Source: an uncultured Ruminococcus sp. (GTDB lineage Bacteria > Bacillota > Clostridia > Oscillospirales > Ruminococcaceae). From it: DNA of 40,976 nt. A program made the translations under genes and the position numbers. The stretch is from positions 1 through 40,976 of the forward strand of contig CAJTWQ010000013.1 in assembly GCA_910579835.1 (NCBI GenBank), given 5' to 3'. Below, piece after piece: positions 1 through 8,370 of the stretch; within the stretch, counting starts at the first letter, position 1, and each line of letters starts with the position of its first letter. The notes under the pieces were generated by a model. It saw nothing but the letters and a program-made list of their open reading frames with translations, made no database searches and was not told the origin of the DNA.

Positions 1-1
1 G

Positions 2-991
2 CACAAATCCCTTGGCAACGGCATTGACCCCTGCGAGATTACCGATCAGTACGGCGCAGATATTCTCCGTCTCTGGGTGGCTTCTTCTGATTACCACTCT
101 GATATAAGGATTTCAAAACCTATACTTAGTCAGCTTTCAGACGCTTACAAGAAGATCAGAAATACGGCAAGATTTATTCTTGGTAATATAGGCAACGGAA
201 GGGGCTTTGATCCCGATACCGACAGCGTGCCGGATGATAAGCTTACAGAGCTTGATAAATGGGCTGTTATGCGCCTTGATGCCCTTATCGACAAGGTAAA
301 TGAGGGTTACAGTGCCTTTGACTTCCATATCGCATTCCATGCTATCCATAACTTCTGCGTAATTGATATGTCTAATTTCTATCTTGACATTATCAAGGAC
401 AGACTTTACTGCGAGAAAGAGGAATCCGAACTGCGACGTTCCGCTCAGACAACGATGTATCGTATTCTAAGTGCAATTGCAAGACTTTCCGCACCTATTA
501 TCTCCTTTACGGCGGAGGAAATATGGCAGTTCATGCCTCACACTGCCGCTGATGATAAGGAGAGCGTGTTCCTGAACCAGATGCCTGATAAGTCCGGTAT
601 GGAATTCAGCGCTGAATTTGCTGATAAATGGAATTTCATCTATTCCGTACGTGAACAGGCAAACAAGGCTCTTGAAAATGCAAGAAATGCCAAGATTATA
701 GGAAAATCACTTGAAGCAAAGGTACTCATTCATTGCAATGAGGATCAGGTCGATGCTTATGAAAAGTTTAAACAGGATCTTACATCGGCTCTCATTGTTT
801 CAGAAGTAATAATTGCCGGTGATAGAGATGCTAAAGATGTAGAAACAAATGGTATTACTGTAAGCAATATTGAAGTTGCCAAGGCAGAGGGCGAAAAGTG
901 TGAGCGTTGCTGGTGCTATTCAAAGTATGTAGGTACAAATCATACGCATCCCACACTTTGCGAGAGATGTGCAATTGCTATTGAGGTGTAA
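2..991 (+). CDS. ileS: Isoleucine-tRNA ligase, C-terminal part (partial at window start)
   Basis: This is the 3' third of isoleucyl-tRNA synthetase, the cytoplasmic enzyme that charges tRNA-Ile. The frame is open from base 2, and its first residues (HKSLGN, then GIDP) match the end of the class I KMSKS signature, here with His in place of the first Ser. An anticodon-binding helical domain follows. The C-terminus carries four cysteines in two pairs (CERC and CERC, with WCY after the first), the zinc-finger tail typical of bacterial IleS. The N-terminal Rossmann domain and editing domain lie outside the window. lspA follows within about 60 bases and then a pseudouridine synthase, an order common in Firmicutes. 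Identity is secure; only the left boundary is artificial. Confidence 0.96.
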   Translation, partial: HKSLGNGIDPCEITDQYGADILRLWVASSDYHSDIRISKPILSQLSDAYKKIRNTARFILGNIGNGRGFDPDTDSVPDDKLTELDKWAVMRLDALIDKVNEGYSAFDFHIAFHAIHNFCVIDMSNFYLDIIKDRLYCEKEESELRRSAQTTMYRILSAIARLSAPIISFTAEEIWQFMPHTAADDKESVFLNQMPDKSGMEFSAEFADKWNFIYSVREQANKALENARNAKIIGKSLEAKVLIHCNEDQVDAYEKFKQDLTSALIVSEVIIAGDRDAKDVETNGITVSNIEVAKAEGEKCERCWCYSKYVGTNHTHPTLCERCAIAIEV

Positions 992-1051
992 TTAGGATTA
1001 TATTGCCTGCTGTCTAAGTGCGGCAGGCAATTGCTTGAAAGGATAATTTTA

Positions 1052-1561
1052 GTGGCTATACTGCTTGTTGCATTGATAATCGTTCTTATCGTGGCCGATC
1101 AGCTTATAAAATTCTGGGCTGTTGAAAAGCTTGCCCCGGCGGGCAGCATGGAGTTCATTCATTTTGGGGATTTTAAAATTTTCGATCTGACATACCTTGA
1201 AAACCGTGGGGCTATCTTCGGCAGTATGGCAGGTCAGCGGTGGTTTCTGGTAGGATTTACCGCACTTGTTATAGCCGTCGGAATTTTTGTGCTGTTCCGT
1301 TTTATGAAGCGGTCAAAGCTGTTGAGTCTCTCCATTGCGCTGTTTATCGCAGGAGGAATCGGCAACCTTATCGACCGTGTGCGCTTCGGATATGTGGTGG
1401 ATATGTTCGAGATAAAGCTCTTTAAATTTGCAATATTTAATTTTGCGGATATATGTGTGACATTTGCTTTTGTAATGATAATGATATACGGTATATTCAT
1501 AGATCCGAAAATAGAAAGGCAGCTCAAATCCGAAAAAAAAGAGGCGGCGGAGGATGAGTGA
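1052..1561 (+). CDS. lspA: Lipoprotein signal peptidase (signal peptidase II)
   Basis: LspA is an integral membrane aspartyl protease that removes signal peptides from diacylglyceryl-modified prolipoproteins. The 169-residue protein has four hydrophobic segments. It shows the family signatures: an N-terminal Asp-Gln (D16), an ENRGAIFG loop near residue 50, GNLIDR, and the two catalytic aspartates in VVDM (D117) and NFADI (D133). I chose the GTG at 1052 because GAAAGG sits nine bases upstream. A TTG at 1031 in the same frame would add seven residues but has no ribosome binding site. The 3' end overlaps the next gene by eight bases, indicating translational coupling. Its substrates in this window would be the lipoproteins at 21870 and 26759. 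Confidence 0.95.
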   Translation: MAILLVALIIVLIVADQLIKFWAVEKLAPAGSMEFIHFGDFKIFDLTYLENRGAIFGSMAGQRWFLVGFTALVIAVGIFVLFRFMKRSKLLSLSIALFIAGGIGNLIDRVRFGYVVDMFEIKLFKFAIFNFADICVTFAFVMIMIYGIFIDPKIERQLKSEKKEAAEDE

Positions 1562-2468
1562 AAAAATTCTTCTGACGGCGGCGGAAACAGATGCCGGTTC
1601 GCGTCTTGACAAGTATGTTTCGGATAATATTGCTGAACTTACCCGGTCGGCAGTGCAGGGACTCTGCGAAACGGGAACCGTTTATGTTAACAATAGGGTC
1701 GCCTCTAAAAATTACAGGCTGCGGGCGGGCGACTCAATTACTGCGGAGATTCCCGAACCTCAGCCAATGGATGCCGTACCGGAAAATATTCCTCTTGATA
1801 TAGTTTACGAGGACGGTGATCTGCTGATAGTCAATAAGCCTAAAGGCATGGTTGTTCATCCGGCGCACGGAAATTATACCGGAACCCTTGTAAATGCGCT
1901 TCTTTATCACTGCGTAGACAGCTTGTCCGGAATAAACGGTATCATTCGTCCGGGCATCGTTCACAGAATAGATAAAAATACCAGCGGACTGCTGATAGTT
2001 GCTAAAAACGATGCTTCGCACCTGCATCTTGCAGAGCAGATAAAGGCACACAGCTTTACCCGTGAGTATGAGGCGGTGGCATCCGGATATTTCAAAGAAA
2101 CGTCCGGAACTGTTGATGCACCCATAGGGCGGCATAAAACCGACAGAAAGAAAATGTGCGTAACACGTGAAAATTCCCGGAACGCCGTTACGCATTATGA
2201 AGTTCTGCGTCAGTTTGGCGGATATGCTCATGTGCGGCTGCAACTGGAAACTGGACGTACTCACCAGATACGTGTACATCTGGCTTATATCGGACATCCG
2301 ATACTGGGGGACGATATGTACGGAAAGCCGTATAAGGGAATAGACGGACAGTGTCTTCACGCACGGAAAATCGGATTTATCCATCCGTCAACGGGAAAAT
2401 ACATGGAGTTTTCAAGCGAGCTGCCCGATTATTTCAGAACGGTTTTGAGCCGGCTTGAAAAAACTTGA
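1554..2468 (+). CDS. RluD-family 23S rRNA pseudouridine synthase
   Basis: The 304-residue protein has an N-terminal S4 RNA-binding domain (RLDKYVS near residue 18) and a pseudouridine synthase domain. The catalytic motif HRIDKNTSG is at residues 137-145, with D140 as the nucleophile, and a second motif GRTHQIRVHL lies near residue 233. The family isomerises uridines in 23S rRNA; RluD itself acts on helix 69. The length and S4 domain fit the RluD/YlyB group, which often follows lspA in Firmicutes. The ATG overlaps the end of lspA and has GGCGGAGG upstream. RluC or RluD specificity cannot be decided by eye. Confidence 0.92.
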   Translation: MSEKILLTAAETDAGSRLDKYVSDNIAELTRSAVQGLCETGTVYVNNRVASKNYRLRAGDSITAEIPEPQPMDAVPENIPLDIVYEDGDLLIVNKPKGMVVHPAHGNYTGTLVNALLYHCVDSLSGINGIIRPGIVHRIDKNTSGLLIVAKNDASHLHLAEQIKAHSFTREYEAVASGYFKETSGTVDAPIGRHKTDRKKMCVTRENSRNAVTHYEVLRQFGGYAHVRLQLETGRTHQIRVHLAYIGHPILGDDMYGKPYKGIDGQCLHARKIGFIHPSTGKYMEFSSELPDYFRTVLSRLEKT

Positions 2469-2478
2469 GGTGAATGGT

Positions 2479-3309
2479 ATGTTCAGCGATATAAGTAAAA
2501 TAATACTGCTAAGCGATATGGACGGTACTTTGCTTACGTCAAAAAAGGAAATTTCCGATGTTGACAAATCTGCAATTGAAAGGTTTACGGCTCTTGGGGG
2601 AAAATTCACAATAGCTACCGGCAGGACGATACAGGCCTTTGAACAGTATGTGAAAATGCTCGATCTGAAAATGCCTGTTATCATGTACAACGGAGCGGCT
2701 ATTCACAGCTATGCAGAGGGTAGAACACTGTTTACCCATTCGCTTCCTGACAATGCAAAATCTGCGGCATTGGAGATCATGACAATGATGCCAGATATCG
2801 GCGGAGAGGTATTGAAAACTAACGGTACATATGTGTTTAGCAACACTGAATATCAGCAGCTTCATACCAGACTCTGCAATATTGTTCCTGAATATGCAGA
2901 ACTGTCTGGAATAGAGGACGGAGGATGGCTGAAGGTCCTGTTTGCACTTGCTCCCGAAGATATACCGTTTCTTGAACTGATGATTAAGCAGCGGAGATTT
3001 GATATGGAATTCAGTTTTGTCAGATCATCTGAAATTTTTTTGGAAATGATGCCGAAAGGCGTCAGCAAGGGTACGGCACTTGCTGAATACCGCAGACTGC
3101 CGGGAATGGAGGATTTGACATTTGCGGCGGTTGGTGATTTTGACAACGATCTGGAAATGATCCGAGAGGCCGATTTCGGCGTATGTCCGGCAAATTCCGA
3201 AAAATCGGTAAAGGCAGCGGCAGATCTTGTACTCAGCCGCACCAACGATCAGGGCGCCGTGGCGGAGCTGATAGACATTATCATTGAAAAATGCGGTGAA
3301 AACCGATAG
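2479..3309 (+). CDS. Cof-type HAD-superfamily phosphatase
   Basis: This is a haloacid dehalogenase-type hydrolase of the Cof/YbjI subclass (IIB cap), 276 residues from the ATG at 2479. Motif I is DMDGTLL, with the nucleophile D13 and acid/base D15. Motif II is the Thr of IATGRT. Motif IV, GDFDND near residue 219, supplies the magnesium aspartates. Members dephosphorylate sugar phosphates, nucleotide-derived compounds or FMN; the substrate here cannot be inferred. The start is set by GAGGTG six bases upstream, just after the stop of the preceding gene. A TTG at 2455 is in frame but overlaps that gene and lacks a site. It is probably cotranscribed with the genes before and after. Confidence 0.9.
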   Translation: MFSDISKIILLSDMDGTLLTSKKEISDVDKSAIERFTALGGKFTIATGRTIQAFEQYVKMLDLKMPVIMYNGAAIHSYAEGRTLFTHSLPDNAKSAALEIMTMMPDIGGEVLKTNGTYVFSNTEYQQLHTRLCNIVPEYAELSGIEDGGWLKVLFALAPEDIPFLELMIKQRRFDMEFSFVRSSEIFLEMMPKGVSKGTALAEYRRLPGMEDLTFAAVGDFDNDLEMIREADFGVCPANSEKSVKAAADLVLSRTNDQGAVAELIDIIIEKCGENR

Positions 3310-3327
3310 TATAAATTGGAGGTTATT

Positions 3328-4167
3328 ATGGACGCAGCATTAAAAAATAATTTGCAGAAAATTGCCTGCAAGGCACGGATGGGAGTTATCGAGGGAACCT
3401 TTAACGCAAAATCAGGTCATCCCGGCGGCTCTTTGTCAATATGCGATACATTGACATATCTGTACTTTAACAAAATGAACGTTGATCCTGCAAATCCTGA
3501 GGATCCCAAAAGAGACCGCTTTGTGCTTTCAAAGGGACATACTGCGCCGGCACTTTATGCCGTTCTTGCCCAGAAGGGTTACTTTTCCAGAGATGAGCTT
3601 AAATGTCTCCGTCATATTGGTGCGATGCTCCAGGGACATCCATGTATCCATACTCCCGGCGTTGATATGTCCAGCGGTTCTCTTGGACAAGGAATTTCTG
3701 CCGCCTGCGGAATGGCGCTTTCCGGCAAGCTGGATGAAAGTCCGTATAAGGTTTATACGATTTTAGGTGACGGTGAAATAGAAGAAGGGCAGGTATGGGA
3801 GGCGGCAATGTTTGCCGCTCACTATGGTCTTTCCAACCTTACGGCTATTGTTGACAATAATGGTCTCCAGATAGACGGAGCTATTACCGAGGTATGCTCT
3901 CCCGAGCCGATTACAGATAAATTTGCTGCTTTTGGATGGCATGTTATTACAATGGATGCTCATGATTTTGATGATATTGACAGAGCGTTCTCAGAAGCTT
4001 CTGCTGTAACGGACAAGCCGGTTGTGATAATTCAGAAAAGCGTCAAGGGAAAAGGCGTTTCTTTTATGGAGAATCAGGTCGGCTGGCACGGAACAGCGCC
4101 CAATAGGGAGCAGTACGAGCAGGCAATGGCAGAGCTTAACGCACAGTTAAAGGAATTGGAGGGCTGA
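3328..4167 (+). CDS. Transketolase, N-terminal (TPP-binding) subunit
   Basis: This is the N-terminal half of a two-gene transketolase, 279 residues. Transketolase moves two-carbon units between ketoses and aldoses in the non-oxidative pentose phosphate pathway. The sequence shows SKGHTAPALYA near residue 68 and the thiamine diphosphate motif starting with GDGEIEEGQ at residue 147 and ending in VDNN about 30 residues later. A GGAGG at 3318-3322 fixes the ATG at 3328; a TTG at 3316 overlaps that site. The partner subunit begins four bases after the stop. Split transketolases are common in Clostridia and archaea, so the division is not a frameshift. Confidence 0.94.
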   Translation: MDAALKNNLQKIACKARMGVIEGTFNAKSGHPGGSLSICDTLTYLYFNKMNVDPANPEDPKRDRFVLSKGHTAPALYAVLAQKGYFSRDELKCLRHIGAMLQGHPCIHTPGVDMSSGSLGQGISAACGMALSGKLDESPYKVYTILGDGEIEEGQVWEAAMFAAHYGLSNLTAIVDNNGLQIDGAITEVCSPEPITDKFAAFGWHVITMDAHDFDDIDRAFSEASAVTDKPVVIIQKSVKGKGVSFMENQVGWHGTAPNREQYEQAMAELNAQLKELEG

Positions 4168-4171
4168 GATC

Positions 4172-5122
4172 ATGTCAGATGTAATTAAAAAGGCGACCAG
4201 GGATAGCTACGGCGAAGCGCTTCGTGATTTTGCAGAGGAATATAAGGAGCTTGTGGTGTTGGATGCAGATCTTGCCGCAGCAACAAAAACTGGAATTTTC
4301 AAGAAAGCATATCCGGCGAGGTTCTTTGACTGTGGAATTGCCGAAGCTAATATGATGGGTGTTGCTGCCGGTCTTGCGTCCTGCGGAAAAATTCCCTTTG
4401 CAAGTACTTTTGCAATGTTTGCGGCAGGCAGGGCATATGAGATCGTGAGAAATTCTATCGGCTATCCTCGGCTCAATGTAAAAATCGGCGCGACTCACGC
4501 TGGAATTTCCGTAGGAGAGGACGGTGCTACACATCAGTGCAATGAGGATATTGCTCTTATGAGGACGATTCCCGGAATGACTATAATCAATCCCTGCGAT
4601 GACGTTGAAGCACGTGCGGCTGTTAAGGCGGCTCTTGATTTTAACGGTCCAGTTTATATGCGTTTCGGACGGCTTGCCGTTCCGGTTATCAATGATAGGG
4701 AAACATATACATTCAAGCTTGGCAGGGGCGTTGTGCTTCGTGAGGGAGTAGATGCAGCAATTATTGCAACAGGTCTTATGGTAAATGAAGCCGTGGAAGC
4801 TGCAAAATTACTTGAAGCCGATGGTATTTCTATTCGGGTGGTAAATATTCATACGATCAAACCCCTTGATAAGCAGCTTGTTGCCGAATGTGCAGTGAAA
4901 ACCGGACTTATTGTTACGGCGGAGGAGCACAGTGTTATCGGCGGACTTGGTTCAGCCGTTGCGGAAACTGTTACTGAGAGCTGTCCCGTGCCTGTTATAA
5001 AGATCGGCGTCAATGACGAATTTGGTCATTCCGGTCCGGCTGTTGATTTGCTTAAAGAATTCGGACTTTCCGCGGAGAATATTGTCAAGACGGTTAAGGA
5101 TGCTATGAAACTGAAAAAGTAA
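4172..5122 (+). CDS. Transketolase, C-terminal subunit
   Basis: This 316-residue protein supplies the pyrimidine-binding and C-terminal domains of transketolase. The motif DCGIAEANMMG at residues 53-63 contains the conserved glutamate (E58) that activates the TPP aminopyrimidine ring. A second conserved stretch, GATHAGISVGEDGATHQ, follows near residue 107. The last third is the transketolase C-terminal domain. The ATG is preceded by TTGGAGGG, which lies in the 3' end of the first subunit gene, so the two are translationally coupled. DXS-like or pyruvate dehydrogenase E1 identity is less likely, given the gene pair and the motif pattern. A strong terminator starts at its stop codon. Confidence 0.94.
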   Translation: MSDVIKKATRDSYGEALRDFAEEYKELVVLDADLAAATKTGIFKKAYPARFFDCGIAEANMMGVAAGLASCGKIPFASTFAMFAAGRAYEIVRNSIGYPRLNVKIGATHAGISVGEDGATHQCNEDIALMRTIPGMTIINPCDDVEARAAVKAALDFNGPVYMRFGRLAVPVINDRETYTFKLGRGVVLREGVDAAIIATGLMVNEAVEAAKLLEADGISIRVVNIHTIKPLDKQLVAECAVKTGLIVTAEEHSVIGGLGSAVAETVTESCPVPVIKIGVNDEFGHSGPAVDLLKEFGLSAENIVKTVKDAMKLKK

Positions 5123-5163
5123 AAATAATCCCAGCTGCATTATGTTGCTGGGATTATTTTATA
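5122..5163 (+). terminator. Rho-independent terminator after transketolase
   Basis: A perfect 14-bp inverted repeat (5122-5135 with 5147-5160) with an 11-base loop ends in TTTTATATTT. The first arm begins at the stop codon. It closes the unit that enters the window with ileS, or a sub-unit of it. Confidence 0.9.
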
Positions 5164-5422
5164 TTTCTGGAAATTTCATCAAACTATTACATAATTATTA
5201 CCGTTTTTTGTCTTATGATATAAAAAGGAAAGTCGTCTGTAAAATTGCTATATGACTTTACTTGGAATATGACTCCAGACGAATTTTGGTTTAATCCGGA
5301 GCAGTAATGTGAACTATGCACTGTTCACGTTTCATATGCCTATTATAATGAATGATTTTTAATAACTGAAATACTGATCGGGCTGATGCAGTGTAAAGAA
5401 TCTGCATCAGCTCGGTTTAATT
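5164..5422. other. Gene-free stretch between convergent genes, with hairpins
   Basis: I see no coding potential here. The AT-rich stretch holds TCGTCTG (5233-5239) and its complement CAGACGA 35 bases on, a 6-bp hairpin GTGAAC/GTTCAC (5309-5314 with 5323-5328), a lone TATAAT at 5344-5349 with only a weak -35, and the terminator hairpin at 5379-5414. A short plus-strand transcript from about 5356 to 5425 is possible but unproven. Confidence 0.4.
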
Positions 5423-5425
5423 TTA
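5379..5425. terminator. Hairpin terminator between transketolase and pectate lyase
   Basis: A 13-bp stem (5379-5391 with 5402-5414, one G-U pair) around a 10-base loop is followed on the plus strand by GTTTAATTTT. On the minus strand it lies just beyond the pectate lyase stop codon, but the following bases are less T-rich. It probably ends pectate lyase transcripts and could work in both directions. Confidence 0.7.
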
Positions 5426-7948
5426 TAATTTCAGTAAAGATTTTCTTAGAAGCACGTTGTCGAATACGTCGATAACGCCATCCCCATCCATATCAGCATT
5501 TTTAGCTTGTTCAGCCGTAAGTTTTTTTACTGTCAGAAGATGTTTCTGAAGCAGTACCAGATCGGCGGAATTAAGCGTGCCGTCGCCGTTTATATCACCC
5601 TTGACATTTCCAGCGAAGGGAACAGCAAGCGCAAAAAAATTTACACAATATGCGCTCTGACCATTGCTGCCGAAAGTGATTTTATCACCTTTTTTTACCC
5701 GCAGTTTATAAAGATCAAAAGTTACGTTATTGGATGATGTGATTGTTTCATCTGTCATTTTTTCATATCCGCCGAGCCAGCCGGGAACATTTTCAACACG
5801 GTTATCCAGAGCGATCACAAGATCAATATCATCTCCGGCGGTAAAGGAAGCCGTATTGCCGGATGAACCTTTAGCGTCGCAGGCAGTCATGAGGATTTCG
5901 CATTCGTTAAGTGATTTTGGCAGCGAAGTTATGGTGAAATCACGGTCACCGAAGATTTGCGGTCCCGTACCGATCATCCATTTATCGGGAACTGCTGTTT
6001 CGCTGACGAGAACATCTGTGAAGTATTTGCCGTTGATCGGCAGAAATTCTTTTCCGAAAACAAAGCTGTCCATATTGAGGAGATATCCCTCGCCGCCGAC
6101 AAATTTCAGGTAGAGATCATGAGTTCCGCTGATCTTGTTTATGTTGAATTCTACGTCCTGATAGTCGGAAAAGCTGGAAGTTCCTTTAAAATCAACAGAT
6201 GCAGCAGGCGTATCGCCGAGTTTGTCAAGGTAAAATTCGATCTTAGCCGCATTTCCCGATACACGGACTTTGAAGCTCTTTGCGCCGTCTTTAAAATCAA
6301 TTTTGCGGTATACGGCATAGTCTCCATTTTCGATGAAACCGATATTTCCGCCGCCATTGGGAAGCTCTTCTGTTTTGATGCCCTCCTGCGTCCAGAAATT
6401 CTCGGCTTCAATAGTTTGAAATGCCGATACAGGCTTAACGGGAGGAACAGAATTGACCGGAGAAAGTTCTACGACTCCTTCGGGAAATGAATCAATTGTC
6501 AGATCGTTGATATAATATTCGATATTGGTATATCCTTTACCGCAGTAGTCGCCGTTTGCGTCAGAAGGATCTCTGGGATCGAGACCTCTTTCTTCTTCCC
6601 ACTTGTCGGGCATACCGTCGTTATCGCTGTCAATAATTTCTTTGTTGAGAACCGCAGAGGGATATTCATATGTAACGCCGCACTGAATATTATATTTGTC
6701 AAGATCGCTCATAGAGGAATCATAAGCGGAAGTTCCGCTGCATGAGCCTGTTCCGTTTACGGTTTCGTAAGCGCATTGCCGATCTACAGCCGTTCTTTTG
6801 TCCGAGGATATGCCGTTTCCTGCAAAATTAACAACATGCTCGTATGACGCAGCCGCGCTTTCTGCTCCGCTAACAGAGGATACATTTTCGCCGTTTACAA
6901 TTGTCTGGAAAGGAACTGCAGAATAAAGATCATCCTTAGTAATGCCGATAGATGCCTTAACACTGACACCAGACCAGTTGTCGTTGGTAATGGCATGGAG
7001 AGATCCGTCATTGTTTATAAGCTGATTTCCGTCGCAGTAAACTTTGAAATTCTGAGGGCTTGTGCTGCTGTCAACGGATATCCAGTGGTATCCTCCGGTA
7101 GTGGAATTTCCGGCTTTAAGGGTGTTGTTTACATAGTTGAGATGACCTATCGTACCGTAGGCGGTCTGATACCCCCAGTCGTAGATAATATTGTTGGTAA
7201 AATCGGCAGTGTATGTACCTTGAACCTTGCCGCGGAAGTTTCGTGAAACATTGTGGATAATGAGATTGTGATCGAAAGTGAGGTTTCCCTTGCCCATCAT
7301 GAGTCCGAAGCCGTGGAGTCCTTTCTTGTGACCGCCCCATGAGTCCGCTGGACCAAGTACGGAATACTGTACGGTGTAGTTCATATTGTTTGAGTAAAGC
7401 CCCCACTGTTCGTCGGTGGTCCAGCCCATGGAGCAGTGGTCAATAATTGAATTTGAGCCTTTTGCACCGCCCCAGGCGTCGTTTCCGGAGCTTGTTGCAG
7501 TGTACGGTCCGGGACGTGAACTGATGTAGCGGCATATTATGTTGTCGCCAGCCATTCCCATTTTGTAGTTTTTCAGAGTTATTCCGGAGCCTCCCGGAGC
7601 AGTCTGTCCGGCTATAGTGATATTGCTCTGACACAGGATATTGCTTTTCAGCTCAATTGTACCGCTGACGTCGAAAACAACAATTCTGTTAGATTTACTT
7701 ACGGCGTCACGGAAAGATCCTGCGCCGCTGTCGTTGAGGTTTGTAACATGATATACTTCTCCGCCGCGGCCTCCGGTAGCATATTTTCCGCCGCCTACCG
7801 CTCCGGGAAACGCCGGAATATTAGCAGAAGCTGCGTCTGCCGTAATGGTTTTGGGAATATCTTTTTTGGCGGCTGTAACTCCTGTACAGGAAGTTACTGC
7901 TGTTATTCCCGTAAGAAAAGCGGCAAGTTTTCTGAGCTTTTGATTCAT
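5423..7948 (-). CDS. Modular pectate lyase (PL1-like) with CBM6 and C-terminal dockerin
   Basis: This is a secreted 841-residue enzyme predicted to cleave homogalacturonan by beta-elimination. Modules in order: signal peptide (about 1-26); a parallel beta-helix lyase domain of the PL1 type, starting with AFPGAVGGG near residue 45 and rich in N-N-I-I-Y-type turns; a calcium-binding stretch DSDNDGMPDKWEEERG near residue 440; a CBM6-like module (about 509-633, starting FQTIEAENFW); a beta-rich module of unknown family (about 640-780); and a type I dockerin (784-841) with two calcium loops, DINGDGTLNSAD and DMDGDGVIDVFD. The dockerin implies attachment to a scaffoldin cohesin, but no cohesin gene is in the window. 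The ATG has GGAGG upstream, and the gene has its own promoter. The PL subfamily is uncertain. Confidence 0.9.
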   Translation of the reverse strand: MNQKLRKLAAFLTGITAVTSCTGVTAAKKDIPKTITADAASANIPAFPGAVGGGKYATGGRGGEVYHVTNLNDSGAGSFRDAVSKSNRIVVFDVSGTIELKSNILCQSNITIAGQTAPGGSGITLKNYKMGMAGDNIICRYISSRPGPYTATSSGNDAWGGAKGSNSIIDHCSMGWTTDEQWGLYSNNMNYTVQYSVLGPADSWGGHKKGLHGFGLMMGKGNLTFDHNLIIHNVSRNFRGKVQGTYTADFTNNIIYDWGYQTAYGTIGHLNYVNNTLKAGNSTTGGYHWISVDSSTSPQNFKVYCDGNQLINNDGSLHAITNDNWSGVSVKASIGITKDDLYSAVPFQTIVNGENVSSVSGAESAAASYEHVVNFAGNGISSDKRTAVDRQCAYETVNGTGSCSGTSAYDSSMSDLDKYNIQCGVTYEYPSAVLNKEIIDSDNDGMPDKWEEERGLDPRDPSDANGDYCGKGYTNIEYYINDLTIDSFPEGVVELSPVNSVPPVKPVSAFQTIEAENFWTQEGIKTEELPNGGGNIGFIENGDYAVYRKIDFKDGAKSFKVRVSGNAAKIEFYLDKLGDTPAASVDFKGTSSFSDYQDVEFNINKISGTHDLYLKFVGGEGYLLNMDSFVFGKEFLPINGKYFTDVLVSETAVPDKWMIGTGPQIFGDRDFTITSLPKSLNECEILMTACDAKGSSGNTASFTAGDDIDLVIALDNRVENVPGWLGGYEKMTDETITSSNNVTFDLYKLRVKKGDKITFGSNGQSAYCVNFFALAVPFAGNVKGDINGDGTLNSADLVLLQKHLLTVKKLTAEQAKNADMDGDGVIDVFDNVLLRKSLLKL

Positions 7949-7987
7949 TTTTATATCCTCCGATCCAAAATCAACCTATTAATTACA

Positions 7988-8016
7988 ATTATATAATATT
8001 TATTTATGAAAGTCAA
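7988..8016 (-). promoter_or_regulatory. Sigma-A promoter of the pectate lyase gene
   Basis: On the minus strand, TTGACT (8011-8016) and TATAAT (7988-7993) are separated by exactly 17 bases. The start of transcription would be near 7981, giving a leader of about 30 bases. Confidence 0.85.
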
Positions 8017-8137
8017 TGAAAAATAGTGCTTTTTTCCAAAATATAATATTTTCTTTTATTTTACTGTGTAATAAAATCTTCTTGGATTTGTTATAATTGA
8101 GATTATTATTCTTGAACCTGAAATTTTAAAAAATTAG

Positions 8138-8166
8138 TTGAATTCTTTGGAAAAGTATGCTATAAT
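8138..8166 (+). promoter_or_regulatory. Sigma-A promoter for the 8371-13749 unit
   Basis: TTGAAT (8138-8143) and TATAAT (8161-8166) are 17 bases apart, with an extended -10 TG at 8158. Transcription would begin near 8173 and give a leader of almost 200 bases that contains the repeated element at 8206-8333. Confidence 0.8.
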
Positions 8167-8205
8167 ATAATTTACATGAAAAAATCGCTGTCTGCAATAG
8201 CTTCG

Positions 8206-8333
8206 TGTATATATTGGTGTGCTAACAAATCTCCTGAATTTTTCTGCTTGTTCTGAAGGCAAAATCTATCGTCAGAAAAGCTTTTGCTCTCAGTCCTGCT
8301 AATAAAATATTTATGAGATAGCTGTGTCATTAA
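8206..8333. repeat. Diverged structured element, copy A (leader of the 8371 unit)
   Basis: This non-coding stretch resembles the one at 14929-15075. Both start with TATATATTG, share TCTRTCGTCAGA (8265-8276 here) and share ATAAAAT followed by GAGWTAGCTG (8302-8324 here). By hand alignment I count roughly 67% identity over 36 positions around the first block and 74% over 31 positions around the second. It can form several hairpins: ATAAA/TTTAT (8302-8306 with 8310-8314) and CTTGT/ATGAG as an outer stem using two wobbles. No protein is encoded. It may be a cis-regulatory RNA or a small dispersed repeat; the orientation of any functional RNA is unclear. Confidence 0.5.
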
Positions 8334-8370
8334 TATTGAAGCATTGTACAGAAGGCAGATTGGAGTTATT

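Noticed and set aside
3316..5122. Frameshifted single transketolase gene
   Set aside because: Both halves have their own ribosome sites and complete domain boundaries. Two-gene transketolases are normal in Clostridia.
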